Assembly: GCA_037355855.1 (NCBI GenBank)
Contig: CM074762.1
Coordinates: forward strand, 3,906,001-3,970,000
Source of the DNA: Pseudo-nitzschia pungens
Lineage: Eukaryota; Bacillariophyta; Bacillariophyceae; Bacillariales; Bacillariaceae
Direction: 5' to 3'
DNA length: 64,000 bases
The position numbers and the translations under genes were made by a program. Under the pieces are notes generated by a model. That model was given only the letters and a program-made list of their open reading frames with translations. It made no database searches and had not been told where the DNA came from. Below, piece after piece: positions 1 through 11,859 of this stretch. Each line of letters starts with the position of its first letter. The first letter of the stretch is position 1.

Positions 1-342
1 GTTCCCGTGCGTGGAACTATTTGGGTGGTTGGTTCGTGTTTTCTTTCGAACACAAAAGAGATTTATGAGGCTTTGCATTGTGCTCGTGCTACGTGATCCG
101 ACGTTGGATGCCACGGAAAAGAGAAACCCTACGATTATCGATGGATGAAACCATATCTAACTATATCACATGTTACACTCCTACCAAACCAAACCTAGTC
201 GCCATTCCTGCTGCGTGGCCCACGGAGCATGTCCTTTTCGTTTGTTAAACTCTCTGCGATCGGCCGACCTAATTCTTTCACGCACGACGTGACCGTGACA
301 GCCAAACACAAGATCCATCAACTCGCACACTTTCCATTTTCC
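1..342. other. Window edge and 3' flank of the desaturase
   Basis: No gene is supported here. An open frame crossing into 343 from 229 on the plus strand is antisense to the desaturase and has no family resemblance. The stretch probably contains the 3' untranslated region of the minus-strand desaturase. Confidence 0.5.
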
Positions 343-1804
343 TCAGACCGTTCTTCCGTGGATCCAGCTGAAGGCAACCTTAGGGTCTTCTTCGTTGACC
401 TTCTTCTTTCGGTTCATCGATCGTTCCGCCAACTTTCTGTATCTGGCGGGCAACTTGCAAATGTAATCGCGCTCCTTCTCGGCTTCGGCAGAGAGGCCCT
501 CGAGGTTCTCGAGATCCCATCTCTTCACCAGGTGTCCAATAATGTCGGCGTAATCAATGGCGGTGTAGACACCGAGCTTCTGCGCAACGGCAGAGAAGTT
601 TTCGTACAGGTTGGAATCGACACCATCCGTCATGAGCTCGGCAGGCATGACAATTTGACCACGCATCATGTCCCCGAATGTCATGATGAGGCCATCGGGA
701 TCTCTCTTGAGAATTTCTTCGCTAAAGGTTTGGTAGGCCTTCTCGTGACGGGCCTCGTCTCCGGCAATCTTCGCACAGATTCTACGCAGATTGGTGTCTC
801 CAGACTCTCCGGCTAATCGGCCAACGTTGGCATGGGAGACTTTGGTTGCTCGCTCCTGGAAGGATGTGTAGACGAAACCTCTGTAGGGATCTTTTTGGGC
901 ATCCGGGTTGAAACCGCTCGTGATCAAGTGTTGGATGGTGACCTCAATGGCACGCATGTCGCACTTTCCGGAAAGGTAGAGGTATTTGTTGAGAAGATCT
1001 CCGTGTCTGTTCTCCTCGGAAGTCCATCCACGGCTCCACTTCGCCCAGGGTGTATCGGAGTCTCCGGTGGGATCGTCGCAACCTTCAAAGGTGTTCAGCA
1101 ATGTCTGGTAGGTGGGAAGGGCCTCTTCCGTCACCATGTCTCCTACAAGAACGACCATGACCTCGTCGGGGAGTTCCTGCGCCATCTCTCTCAATTCCTT
1201 GACTTCGTCTTCCCAGCCTTCCTTGGCGAGATCGGGAAGAAAGTCCTGGGGCTGCCACGATGCCTCGCCCGTTTCCAAGAGCTGATGAAAATTCCGGATC
1301 GGATCGAAAACAGAAACGATGCATCACCGAGAGACACGCATTTAAAAAAAAATGACGGATTCAAACAATGGTTCAGAAAGTGCGTCCTCAAACACGGTCA
1401 CAACAACCCGAGTCCACGAATGATATGATGCAAAACACAAACAGGCCTCGACTCAAACACTCCCGCTGTGCTAACGAAAAGGTTCCGTTGACACTCCGAC
1501 TTACGATCTCGTCCACCATGGCATTGGCAATGGGTGCAATGTCCTCGATCACCTCGACGTGCTTCGGGTACAAGAACTCATTGGTCTGGAGACGCTTGTA
1601 CATGGCGTCCTTCTCAAAGTCGGCCCCGACAATGTCGTCCGCTTCCTTCTTGGTCACGGTCGATGGATCCACGGCAACGTTCAATTGCATCGTCGCCCGA
1701 CCGAACGATGGCTGCGCCTGAAAGGCAAAGATCTTGGCGATCGTGCAGAGTCCCAACAGGACCCGCATGAAATAGCTCGAATCGTATTGCTGAGTTTTCG
1801 TCAT
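343..1804 (-). CDS. Plastid acyl-ACP (stearoyl-ACP) delta-9 desaturase
   Basis: Two exons, complement(join(343..1281,1505..1804)), give 412 residues. The donor reads GTAAGT (1504-1499), the acceptor is the AG at 1283-1282, and the join is phase 0. The protein belongs to the soluble plant-type acyl-ACP desaturases, plastid di-iron enzymes that use O2 and ferredoxin to put a cis double bond into stearoyl-ACP. Both di-iron motifs are visible: EENRHGD and, further on, DEARHE (the family's EExxH pattern, with Asp replacing the first Glu in the second). WQPQDFLP near the exon 2 start is also typical. The N-terminus has a signal peptide whose hydrophobic core lies after Met13 (codon at 1768) and ends KIFA-FQAQP, an ASAFAP-like cleavage site with Phe at +1, as for import into a complex plastid. 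Translation may begin at 1804 or 1768. Substrate chain length cannot be read from the sequence. Confidence 0.93.
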
Positions 1805-3245
1805 TGTTTCGGTATCGTATCAATGGAATTGCGTCACTGATTTGAATGAATCGGGTGGATGGATAGATAGATAGATAGATCTACGGTATCGGAAAGAACA
1901 ATGGAGAGACTAGGGATCCTACACAGTAAACACTGATTGAGAGCACGTCCGATGGGGCTTCGTGTATCGAAAATAATGATATGTCCTGCGAGAAAGGATT
2001 CTACGACGTTGACAAAAAACTGTTCGGGTCGCTGTCCAAGACGCGAACGGAGAAGATGAATAATGATGGAGGCGAGGAAGGAGAGGCTCGCTGGTTTTTT
2101 GAAACTGAATTTGAATCAGAGATCGATTTGGAACGATGATGGTTTTGCGATTTCCGTGTCTCGTCACCTCCCCGTCTCCGGAAAACCGAGGGCAAAAAGA
2201 CGACGAAATCTCGAAAACGTGCGTAAAAGTTACGACGAAACGATACCGTAAGATTAACGTAACTTACTGCTACATATTATTATATTGTTGTTTTTTTTCA
2301 CGCGTCAACGGTAAGATTACTCGTACCTGTACTCGTACTTGTACTTGTGCTCGTTCTACAAGTACCGTACGATAGCACTCGTAATTACCAGTACCGCATA
2401 TACAACCGCAACAAACGCGATCCCTTGTGATTGAATTGTGATTGAACAGTGACAACAGCCAGATCGATGGGAAAAAAATCTCATTTTTGTGTGACGTCGT
2501 CTACAAACTACACGTAGCTACACGCACGAGGGGAAAGAACCAATCTCATCTGGTCCCGTGGAACAAGATTGCGCGTGCCTCGGCAAGGAGCAACTTACAA
2601 CTTACGAATGAACTTCACGTCCTTGACACGTCAATGACGACTCAATCGGAGGAGTCGTCGATTTTCCGGAAACCGATTGAGATTAGTCCTTCGCAACCCC
2701 CCCGTTTTCGATACGGTACTCGTAGGGTATTCCCCCGAAGGAATGAATGAATGAATCAATCGAATCTTGTTTGCATCTTTCGTCCTCGGACCACCGCAGC
2801 AGCACCGAACTCAACTCCTCGGGAAAGTTCGAAAGCCACTCCGAAAAAAATAAGACTACTACTACGTGTAGTATCCTTACTCGTACAAGGGACAGGTAGT
2901 TAGTACGTAGTGCCACCAGAATTCGGGAGCATCGCACTCGTGAACGAACTCCGAAACGAGAAGGATTGCGGGAAAAACGACGTCGAACGTCGAACTCTGT
3001 CGCGGCACAAGGTAAGGTCTTAAGTCAAGGTATCCGAACCATGAATGAGGTTGCTGCCGACCCACCACACAGATATTTGGATTGACTGATTGATCGATCG
3101 ATCGAATCGTTACGGTACAAGCACGATATTTAATTGCACCGGAGAACGACAATGACGGGGATATAAAGAAACAAAGAAACAGGTGCCATCTACCACCCAC
3201 CCCCCAAAGCCACCACGAGTTGCGCGCCCCGCCCGTTCCACCGCA
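1805..3245. other. Divergent intergenic region, desaturase/PPR-Smr
   Basis: The two genes are head-to-head, so both promoters must lie here. A GATA microsatellite sits at about 1862-1880, and a degenerate run of GTACTT/GTACTC repeats at about 2325-2370. Small open frames of 60-100 codons occur on both strands, but none resembles a family or carries splice support. No TATA box or known factor site can be assigned. Confidence 0.5.
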
Positions 3246-5528
3246 ATGAACGGTCCCCGCCGTTCCTTCCCGGGCGGGCGGCGAGGAACGGGATTCCGCA
3301 AACCATTGGCGGTCGGCATTGGCATCGTCGCGCTCGCGGCTCTCAACACGCTGTGCGAACTGCGGACGGTGGCCTTTGTCGAGGTAGCACCGGCGTCGTC
3401 TCGCGGCCGCGGTCGATGGGGAAGGACAACGGAAGGCGGACGGAGGGAGACAAGCATTCCGTCCGAGCCTAAACGAGCGCGCCACCGCGGAATCACCGAC
3501 CGCTCCTCCGAACCGAAAGTCTCGCGGCGGAGCCACGCAATCTGCCGGATCAAATCCCAACGACGACAACGACAGCAGCAACGACAACAACAACAACAAC
3601 AACAGCAGCAGCAGCAACAACAAGTTTCGATCGAGACAGAAAGGCAAGAACCACCCGCACTACCAATCGACGAACAGCTCGGAATCGGAGTGGGTGATTC
3701 GAACGTTGGATGCCATGCGTTCACCCTCCGAAATCAAGGATTGGATCGAGGAACAGCTGCGTGCAAGTCAACAACAGACGCCTTTGCAAAAGAATTCGTC
3801 TCGTTCGTCGTGGGCAACCTGGAGCATCCACGAACAGGTTCAATTCGTGAAATACCTGCAACAGCGAGGGGCGTACGCTTCCATCCTACCGTTTCTCTCT
3901 GTCTTGGATTTCGATGCTTCGAAAGCGGAACACGACGAAAACACTCCGATCATCCATGGCAACCGTCGTCGCCGAAATCAACTGGTCAAAGTGTACACCA
4001 CCGCCTTGTTTTCCATTGCTTCTCGCGCTTCCGACCCGGATCCAAAGCGTGAACACCATTGCCGATTGGATGCGAAATCCGTGGTCCTGGAGGTGCTGGA
4101 TCGGATGGATCGCAACGGCGTGCCGGCCACGACGCTCACCTACGCAGCGATATTCAAAAATTTGCGGGGTCGGCCGGGGGACGTGGCGCACGTGATTCGG
4201 GTGTTGGAGCGACGAGAACGGAACCGCCCGGCCGGAGCCGAGAAGGGGAACGCGTGGGACGCGGAAGTCTACAACGCCGCCATCTACGCCTGTCGGAGCA
4301 AAGCGCGACACCGTCCCGGTCGTCGGACGAAACACCGAGACACCCCGCAAGAATCCACCTTTGTCGGTGCGCGTTCCGAGTCGAATTCGAACGCGAACGC
4401 GAACACGAATCCGGATGGCGACTCCAACAAGGGGTGGCAGACGGCCATCGGCGTGATGCAACAAATGCAACGCGGGGGCATCCGGCCGACCTCGAGAACG
4501 TATCTGGCCGTGCTCGAGGTATTGGGCCGGCAACAACGGGGCAGCAAGCTGGCCATCGCAAAGTCCATCGTGAAACAATGGAAAACCGCGAGAGCCTCGG
4601 GCCTCTGCGACGCCGATCGGGAGGATCGGATCTGGGGTGCCGCGCTCAACGCCTGCGCCGTTGCGGGGGACTACGGCCAGGCGCTGAGATTCCTGAACGA
4701 AATGATGGCGGACAAGTGCGCGCCCAACCTGCGACACTGCACGGCGCTCCTGAAGGCGATTTCGATTTCCGGAGCCGCCAAGGAAGAATGCGATAAGGGC
4801 AAGCTCGCCCTGACGGCGCTCGACGCAATGATGGGAAACGAGACCGCGGTCTTGGAAATTCCGAACAATAACAACGGGAAGGGTGGCGGAACCCGAGACA
4901 GCGGGTTGTTGCTGCTGCCCCGGACCGATCTCGATTTGGTGGCGCTCAATACCGTCCTTTCGATCGTGGTCCGAGCGGGGAATCTGGGAGACGCCCGCGC
5001 GCTGTTCGATCGAATCCGGAGGGGAGACTTCTCGGATTCCGAGGGAAGGACCATCGCACCCGACCGCATCACCTATCACAACCTGCTGGCGGGATCGAGC
5101 GATTCCGAGACGGCCAAACGGATCGTGAAGGAAATGCGTCTGTCGCGAAGGAATCGCGGCGGCGCCATTCCGCCCACCAGCGTCACGTACGCCCACGCCA
5201 TCAGCGCGTGTCAGCGGGCGAACACGCCGGACCTCGACAGCGCGAACCAGCTCCTCAAGTGGGCCCGGGACGACGCGATACAACCGACCGTCTTTATGTA
5301 CGCCTCGGCAATCTGGACCGCGCAGCGCTGCGGGAACCTCTCCCGGTGCCTGGAGCTCTACGAGGAAATGGAAGCTTCCGGGTGCGGAGCGAACGCTGTG
5401 GTTCTGAACGGTGTCCTCACCGCGCTCTGCGATCGCGGTGCGCACGCGAGCGCCATGAACGCCTTCCGCGTCATGAAGGACCGGGGCTTTGTCCTGTCGC
5501 CGATCGCGCTCAAGCGGTTGGTCTCGGT

Positions 5529-5570
<42 letters not shown>

Positions 5571-6996
5571 TTTTGCGCAAAAATCCAAGGGAAATCGGTT
5601 CGCGGAAGAGGAAAAGGAGGCGGCGCTCTCCGAGATCTTGGGTCGGCTCGATCCAGAGGAGCGGACCTTGAAGATCGGCAGTTCCGTCTTCGAAGCCCTG
5701 ATTTTGATACACGCATCCAGGGGTGACATCGACGAGGCCCTGTCCGTAGCGAACCAAATCAATGGGTGCCTCGATGCCGCGTGCCTCCGGGCCATTCTCC
5801 TCGCGTATTCCAGGGGTCCGAAATCCAGGTGGTCGGAAGCCGTCGAATTGCTCCACACCACCATCATCGAGGAGTCGCCGGAACCGGGCAAGGTGGATCA
5901 GCTCGCTCTGAGCCACACGCTGACGATTTGCAGCAGGGCCAACGAATTCGCGGAGGGTCTGACGCTGCTCGGTCTGTACGGGATTCCCGTCCGGGAATTG
6001 CCCGAGGGTTGTCCGCAGCTCTCCATCGTGGCCCTGAATGCCTTGATCGCCGCGTGCGGTCGATGCGGACGCCCCGATCTCAGCCTGGTTCTCCTGAACG
6101 AGATTTCGTCGCGGTACGGCTTGCGCCCGGACGGCAGGAGCTACAGGAGCGCGATGATCGCCTGCAACAAGGCCCAGCACGCGGAATCCGCGCGTCGATC
6201 GAAACTCGGTGACGCGGAAGACCTCGAGGACGACGAGGAAACCGATGGAGAATACATTATGGAATGGTGGGAGTGCTCTCTCGCGCTCTATCGCCGGATG
6301 ACGGAAGGCGGACTGAAACCAGACGTGCAAACTCACTCTTCCATCATTTCGAGCTGCGAAGCTGCCGGTGAGTGGCAACGGGCGCTCTGGGTCCTTCAGA
6401 AAATCATCGACGAGTCGTCGGACGACGCCGGGGACGAACCTCCCTCTCTCAACTTGTACTGCTGGAATGCGGCCCTCAGTGCCTGCGAGAAGGGTGGCGC
6501 GTGGGTCGAAGCACTAGACCTGTACGAAAGAATGCTCCAATCTCCCTTCCGACCCAACGTCGTCACGGTAAACTCCCTGATGGAGGCGCTCGACAAGGCC
6601 GGCCAAAAGGAGCTCGCGCAGAGCATTTACGACGAGGCGCTGGAACTCGGAATTCTTCGCCCGTGGAAAAAGACCGCGGACAACAACGGGAAGCAAATCA
6701 CGGCCCTCGACCTGCACAACTTTTCGGAGTCCATGGCGAGGGCGGCCGTTCGGAAAACCATGGACAGCTGGCTGGACGAAAAGGAGGAAACGGCGGGTTT
6801 GTTGAGCGGCGATTTCGTGATCATCACCGGGAAAGGGATCCACAGCGCGTCCCGTCCCGTGCTTCGAGAAGCTACGAAAAAAGTCCTGCGGGATGAGTAC
6901 GGGATAAAAGCGGACGCGGACAAAGCAAATGGCGGACGCATTGTCATCGAACGGCGGGATCTGTTGGATTTGTATTCCGGGAAGTCTTGGAGATAG
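3246..6996 (+). CDS. Plastid PPR-Smr protein (N-terminus out of frame by +1)
   Basis: The main open frame runs from the GTG at 3694 to 6996. It encodes a pentatricopeptide-repeat array (degenerate 35-residue helical repeats such as VTYAHAISACQRA and YNAAIYACRS) and a C-terminal Smr domain (about residues 1003-1100 of the 3694 frame). The Smr domain shows LDLHNFS and ITGKGIHS. PPR-Smr proteins such as GUN1, pTAC2 and SVR7 act on organelle RNA and gene expression. No ATG is seen near 3694 in this frame, which is open upstream to 3388. A convincing plastid pre-sequence starts at ATG 3246 in another frame: basic n-region, hydrophobic LAVGIGIVALAAL, then TVA-FVEVAP, an ASAFAP-like site. Joining the two needs one base skipped between about 3388 and 3480, or an unseen intron; the product would be about 1249 residues. 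A poly-Thr run lies at about residues 613-626 of the 3694 frame. Confidence 0.85.
3559..3623. repeat. CAA/CAG trinucleotide repeat in the PPR-Smr N-terminal region
   Basis: An imperfect run of CAA, CAG and CGA triplets. It reads as Asn/Ser in the frame continuous with the PPR domain and as Gln in the frame carrying the pre-sequence. It is a low-complexity linker and a likely length-polymorphic site, but it lies downstream of where the frame change must occur if the Asn/Ser reading is right. Confidence 0.85.
5529..5570 (+). repeat. ACAACG hexanucleotide microsatellite coding poly-Thr
   Basis: About seven copies of a hexamer encode an uninterrupted threonine stretch between two PPR blocks. The repeat keeps the frame, so length variation would add or remove Thr pairs. 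Confidence 0.9.
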
Positions 6997-7484
6997 CGGT
7001 AATTGTCGGCTCGGTGCCGCGAAACAAATACTAGTAATTCTAGAATTTTCTTTTTTTTTCCTTTTTTATTCTTTTCTTAGAAAAAAATGGTGAACGGTAA
7101 CCTTAACTTATTAAATTTTCTACTATTTTTTAACCTTATTCTATTTTCTATTTTGTGGCATGCATAATTGGGAGGGAAATCACCTCCCCGAGTAAACCCC
7201 CTGTTGTGAATCATCCCCGAAAAATCAAGTCTGTTGCGTCCCTTGATTTCGCATCATGAACAACAACGAGTGAGATTAGAGATTAACCAGTAAAATTAAT
7301 TTGAGGTCGACACAAAAAATTCCATCCATCTTGCTTCATCCTTCATCAACCATCGAATTTAAATACACTAATTACAAGTACTGTACCGGTATGATGATCA
7401 GAGGCGGCTCTGAGTTGTTTGTCGAACCGAATTCAAATCAGAGTGTAGAATCCGATTGACATACTTCCCTTCTTTTCTCATAGA
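6997..7484. other. Intergenic region, PPR-Smr 3' end to TRM7 start
   Basis: AT-rich, with T runs shortly after the PPR-Smr stop (7045-7080). No gene is supported. The last 100 bases should hold the TRM7-type gene's promoter and leader. Confidence 0.5.
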
Positions 7485-8481
7485 ATGGGGCGTCTATCGA
7501 GAGACAAGCGTGATGTTTTCTACAGACGAGCAAAGGAGAAGGGGTACCGAGCGCGATCGGCATTCAAATTGCTTCAGCTAGATTCCGAGTTCAATCTTTT
7601 TGAAGGAGTCACACGCGCAGTCGATCTCTGTGCAGCTCCCGGTTCATGGAGTCAGGTACTCTCAGACAAATTGGTGGCGGCAAAACCGAAGTCTTTGGAT
7701 GACACTTCCACAAAGATCGTAGCTGTCGACTTGCAGCCAATGGCTCCGATCGATGGTGTTCTTTGCATTCAAGGGGACATTACAAGCTACGAAACCGCCC
7801 AAGCCATTCTAGAACCCTTTGGGTGCAGCGATGGAACAAGTGACGGAAATCGTGCGGAACTGGTGATTTGTGATGGCGCTCCGGATGTGACGGGCTTGCA
7901 CGATCTCGACGAGTACCTGCAGGCGCAGTTGTTGATAAGCGCGGTCAAGATTACGACACATGTGTTGGTAGACGGTGGTGAGTTTGAAGGGGCAGCTCTC
8001 CGTAGTTTTTTTTGTCGGTTTCCGAAACTCACAGAATCACGTCTTCATCTTAGGAACCTTTGTTGCGAAGATCTTCCGAGGGCGTCACGCCAGTCAACTT
8101 TATTCTCAACTCCGACTCTTGTTTGACCGTGTTAGCATTGCAAAGCCAACGAGTTCGAGAAACTCCTCTCTCGAATCTTTCGTGGTGTGCCAACAGTTTA
8201 ACAAGAATAGGTCTTCTGACTTTCGAAATCTTTCATTAGATGGAGACACGATATTAGATGTTGTAGAGGGATCGCCGTCTTTGCCAAAGTGCATACCGCC
8301 ATTCTTAGCATGTGGAGATCTAAGCGGATGGGGAGAACCGCCTGGATCCATTATGGATGCAGATAAGAGTTATCCTATGGAAGAAGACGACTATGTCAAA
8401 CCTGTCCATCCACCTATGGCACCACCACATATGCAAGCGATCGAGGAAAAGAAACAAATGCAACTCCAGAAACAGGGATAG
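7485..8481 (+). CDS. TRM7/FTSJ1-type tRNA (Nm32/Nm34) 2'-O-methyltransferase
   Basis: Two exons, join(7485..7977,8054..8481), give 306 residues. The 76-bp intron has donor GTGAGT and acceptor TTAG and restores [13 protein letters not shown]. This is an RrmJ/FtsJ-fold SAM-dependent ribose methyltransferase. The start [20 protein letters not shown] and Lys28 in SAFKLL are typical of Trm7, which methylates positions 32 and 34 of the tRNA anticodon loop in the cytoplasm. The SAM motif is [12 protein letters not shown]. The K-D-K-E catalytic tetrad is visible: Lys28, the Asp of ICDGAPD, the Lys of AKIFRG and the Glu of SSLESF. The tail [14 protein letters not shown] matches the end of eukaryotic FTSJ1 proteins. 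Related nucleolar rRNA enzymes (Spb1) are much longer, so a Trm7 role is favoured. Confidence 0.93.
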
Positions 8482-11027
8482 ACGCTACGCCGTTTTTTCT
8501 AGAGAAACAAAATGTGCTTCGAATTAAGATGTTGCCCTTCAGTTCCGACCATAACTTGAGGTGAGTCATGTTTCAGCACAAATGCGTCCTTGTTGTTACT
8601 TTGCGTGATTGACTGCGAAGAGGGGAACCTTCGATAAGAACCATGATTCTCCTTTTTGTATTTTCCAGTCTGTCCAGCGCTAGAATGATGAAGTCACTTT
8701 GCCCTTGATCAGACAAATTATTCTGCCACGTTTGATCAAGCTTTACTGTGAATCGACAATTTCCAGTATTGATTAAAGCTCGTTGAATGATTACTAACGA
8801 TTTCTGTCGTCGCTTGATTTAATGTTAGATACAAGACGCTTCTCCATTCGTCACGTCCGGCAAGATGAGGAGTTCCGTGGCTGTCATCTGACCTCTCCCC
8901 AAGCAAGGCTAATGTTCGTGCCTAGATTCATACCACATGTCCTTCTTGTAGCAGGTAACGATGAAAGGTTCTGATGAATTCCAAAACGCAGTTCAGGCCC
9001 TATTCATACAACCACGTATCGTACCAACCGACGAAGAGAGAAATCGGAACGAGAAATGTTGAAAGTGGTTTTCCACTTTGGGTTGTCATCCGCGTACATT
9101 ATACTATGTCCGTACTTACAGCATTCTGAAACTTCGTCCATTTCATACCTTAAGTTGGAGTGCTATGCTTCACGTTCCGTATTAATTAGAATTCAATATT
9201 TAAAAAAATAGTTCTTCTGCAACACATTCTCTGGACAACTCAACTACTACTACTAGTACAATCTTCTTGGCGCAGTCCATCAGAATTTTTCCATCATGTG
9301 TGCAAAGTATCATTCAATTGATTCTGACTCTTCTCTAAGACATCATTGCTGTAGGCTTGTGCTTGGCAAGAACGGGCAAAGTACTAGAACCGATAGTAGT
9401 AGCCACCTCCAAACCATAAGAAGCAGGCAATAATTTTTGGTACGATTGTCAAGAAGGACTAGGCAGTCAATGGATGATACTGGTTGCATGGACAAGGCGC
9501 CAGAGTGAGGGGAGGAGTCGATCCCCCTTTTGCACAATTATTATCCGATGGGCCAAGGAAAGACAATGGCGATGAGGATGCATCACCATACTACTAGTAG
9601 TACTACTAGTAGTAGGCTACTTCTACTACTACAAGATCAACAAAGTTTCTCACCTGCCCAGCAGAGATTCATTTATGACAGATATATATATCCAAGCCAA
9701 ATATTATCATAATCACCTTGGGTAATTTCTACTAACTACTACTACTACTACTACTGTACTGAGCAAGCAGTGCGTTCATTCTTACTACTATGCTGAGAAA
9801 GTCATCTTTCAGTCACAATTTTATTGTAGTGACAGGTACTAGGTAATTAACCTTAAAAACCTTACCAGTAAGTTACCTTGTATCAGCACACTTCAAATCA
9901 AATCTGAACCTCTGTAAGTGCAAGTATTGCAGGTACCCATGAATAACCAAAATTGCTCACATCGGAGTGACAGATTGTTCCCTCACTATCCGGCCAAATA
10001 CCTCCTCCCAGTAATGGAAACCTCCTCAATGAAAGTTACAACCTGTTCATAAACAGTATAAACTGACTGTTTGCAACAACTCCTGTTGAAATCAGTGACT
10101 TACATCCTTAGCTTTGGCCCCTGGTAGTTAGTGGTTTTGTTTCCAAATTTTGGAATTTTGATCCAATTTGGTAAGTGTAGAAATTGGTACATTTTATACA
10201 CGTGACCATAAGGTCCAGTGACAGCATGTTGATGAAAAAAAACAAAAAAAAGGGCAAACGGAAATGGAAAAGAAAGTGTCAAACAAACCAAATGTTTTTT
10301 GCTCTTCTGCCTGAAGAGCGTCGTACTAATTTGCAGTTAAATCTACAAATCTACAGGCATGGGCGGCTCGAAGCTGTCAATCAAAAAGCATCCAATTTTC
10401 GGCCCTTTTTCTCTATTTGGGAGCTTACAAGGGAAGAGGAAGCAAAGTTGTTTAAAAGTGAATATAGAGCATTGTAGAGTAGAGTGTTAGCTAACAGATG
10501 ATGTCTATACTTTGAACAGAGGTGGTGCATGTGAGGAGATATTGCAAAAAGCAAAGATGCTGTCACTTGATGTGATCCATTTTGGTAAACGTGATCCATC
10601 TTAATTTTTGACGGGTAAGGTTTTACGGTAATAGTGGCACGATTGAACTGGAACTTCCGTATTTAGTATTCAGTATTGAGTAATTACGAAGTACAAGTAC
10701 AGGGTAGTAATTACCAGTAAGGTTTCGTACGATTAAAAAGTACGAAGTTACTGTATTCTACCGGAATCTTACTGTACCGTAATCTTAGGGCATCATCACC
10801 GTTTTAATTATGTGGACGTAGAACCGGGGGACAGCTGATAAGAATTTTGTAGTAAGGTTTTACGTTATCGTAGTATCGTTTCGAGTTTCGATCATACAGT
10901 AACCTTTTAAGATTACTCCGTAGTTCGTTGCTGTCGCAAACATTGAACCTTGTGTTGGAGGGACCGTACATGAATCGAAGAGGCACAAACCTGTCAAAAG
11001 AGGAAGAAACGAAAATCCGTCACCGAA
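8482..11027. other. 2.5-kb gene-free stretch with trinucleotide repeats
   Basis: No gene is supported on either strand; the longest open frame (10184-10477) is low-complexity and lacks a family. The region carries short ACT/AGT runs, partly palindromic, at about 9244-9256, 9590-9635 and 9733-9757, and several GGTAAGG/CCTTACC-like motifs that recur elsewhere in this window. Confidence 0.55.
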
Positions 11028-11372
11028 ATGTCTCGAACTTTTGTTCGTATTGTGAATATCTTTATAGTCGCTTTGGCGTTCCTCGGACGGATCACTGCTA
11101 TTGAGCAAAATCTCATGATGGACACATGGTCTGGAACAAAAGTTGAATCTGATGCCAGGGAAACGTTGCCCCAAAGGTTTCCGGAGTTGCTTGGCTTAGA
11201 TGGAGAAGAAGCCAAAGCGAAGCTTCGCGAGGAGTATCCCTCAGAGAAACTTTTGTCGAACATTGTCGTTTTGCCAGAGAATAGTTGGACTACCAGGGAC
11301 TACAGAGTTGATCGGGTTCGAATTTTTGTTGACGAGAACGGAAAGGTCGCAAAGATCCCACACATTGGATAA
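11028..11372 (+). CDS. Secreted potato inhibitor I (I13) family protease inhibitor
   Basis: A single exon encodes 114 residues. An N-terminal signal peptide (hydrophobic IVNIFIVALAFLG, cleavage near ITA-IEQ) suggests secretion. The C-terminal 65 residues match the chymotrypsin-inhibitor-2 fold: FPELLG at the start, the helix GEEAKAKLREEYP, NIVVLP before the binding loop, then DYRVDRVRIFVDENG and the closing VAKIPHIG. By alignment with CI-2 (VLP, seven residues, then acidic-Tyr-Arg), the reactive bond falls after Arg in the loop ENSWTTR, so P1 is Arg and P1' is Asp. That predicts activity on trypsin-like or subtilisin-like serine proteases. No cysteines are present in the domain, as usual for CI-2 relatives. 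It stands alone, with no linked protease gene. Confidence 0.9.
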   Translation: MSRTFVRIVNIFIVALAFLGRITAIEQNLMMDTWSGTKVESDARETLPQRFPELLGLDGEEAKAKLREEYPSEKLLSNIVVLPENSWTTRDYRVDRVRIFVDENGKVAKIPHIG

Positions 11373-11859
11373 AAGACGAAACAGGCAGTATTTCAGAACG
11401 AAATTATCTTGGTTTCATTACACTTCATGTTTAACAATATACGAGACGCAGTGCTGGTACTTCAGTCGAAAGTAATGAGAACTAGGATGTTGAGTGCTCT
11501 AGTTTGGAATGATTGAACTAAAAGTTGCTCGTGAGAAAACGAAGCCTTAGAAACATTTAGTTTCATTAAAGAATAAGATCTTACGTTTCATCAAATTCTT
11601 CAATCATAAGTCTATAGCATATGTTGCCGACGTCGCTTGTGACCTTCACTAAAAAGCATCGACCAGATCCCTGTTCCAATCTCTAGTACAACACAGTTGG
11701 CACTTGTTTCTGCGTCGCCTGTGTTCTGCCCAAATATACTTGCAACAAAAGGTGTTCCCAACAAATGATGCCACGATGTAGCGTTTATCAAAGAAACGAA
11801 GAGCAGACAAGTTGAAATAGAGAAAGATACTGAACCACTGCAAAGAAAATTAGATTTAG
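11373..11859. other. Convergent intergenic region
   Basis: Lies between the 3' ends of the protease inhibitor (+) and the hydroxylase-glycosyltransferase (-). It is AT-rich and contains only small open frames. No gene or repeat is supported. Confidence 0.5.

Noticed and set aside
3694..3696. GTG as the real start of the PPR-Smr protein
   Set aside because: The frame is open far upstream, and a plastid pre-sequence lies just before in another frame, so an upstream start is more likely.
2877..3724. Minus-strand ORFs with Leu or Cys runs
   Set aside because: They are antisense readings of the CAA/CAG repeat in the PPR-Smr gene.
3886..6378. 830-codon minus-strand ORF
   Set aside because: It is fully antisense to the PPR-Smr domain, without family resemblance; GC-rich codons suppress stops on the opposite strand.
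10184..10477. 97-codon plus-strand ORF
   Set aside because: The Lys-rich start comes from an A-rich tract; nothing else suggests coding.
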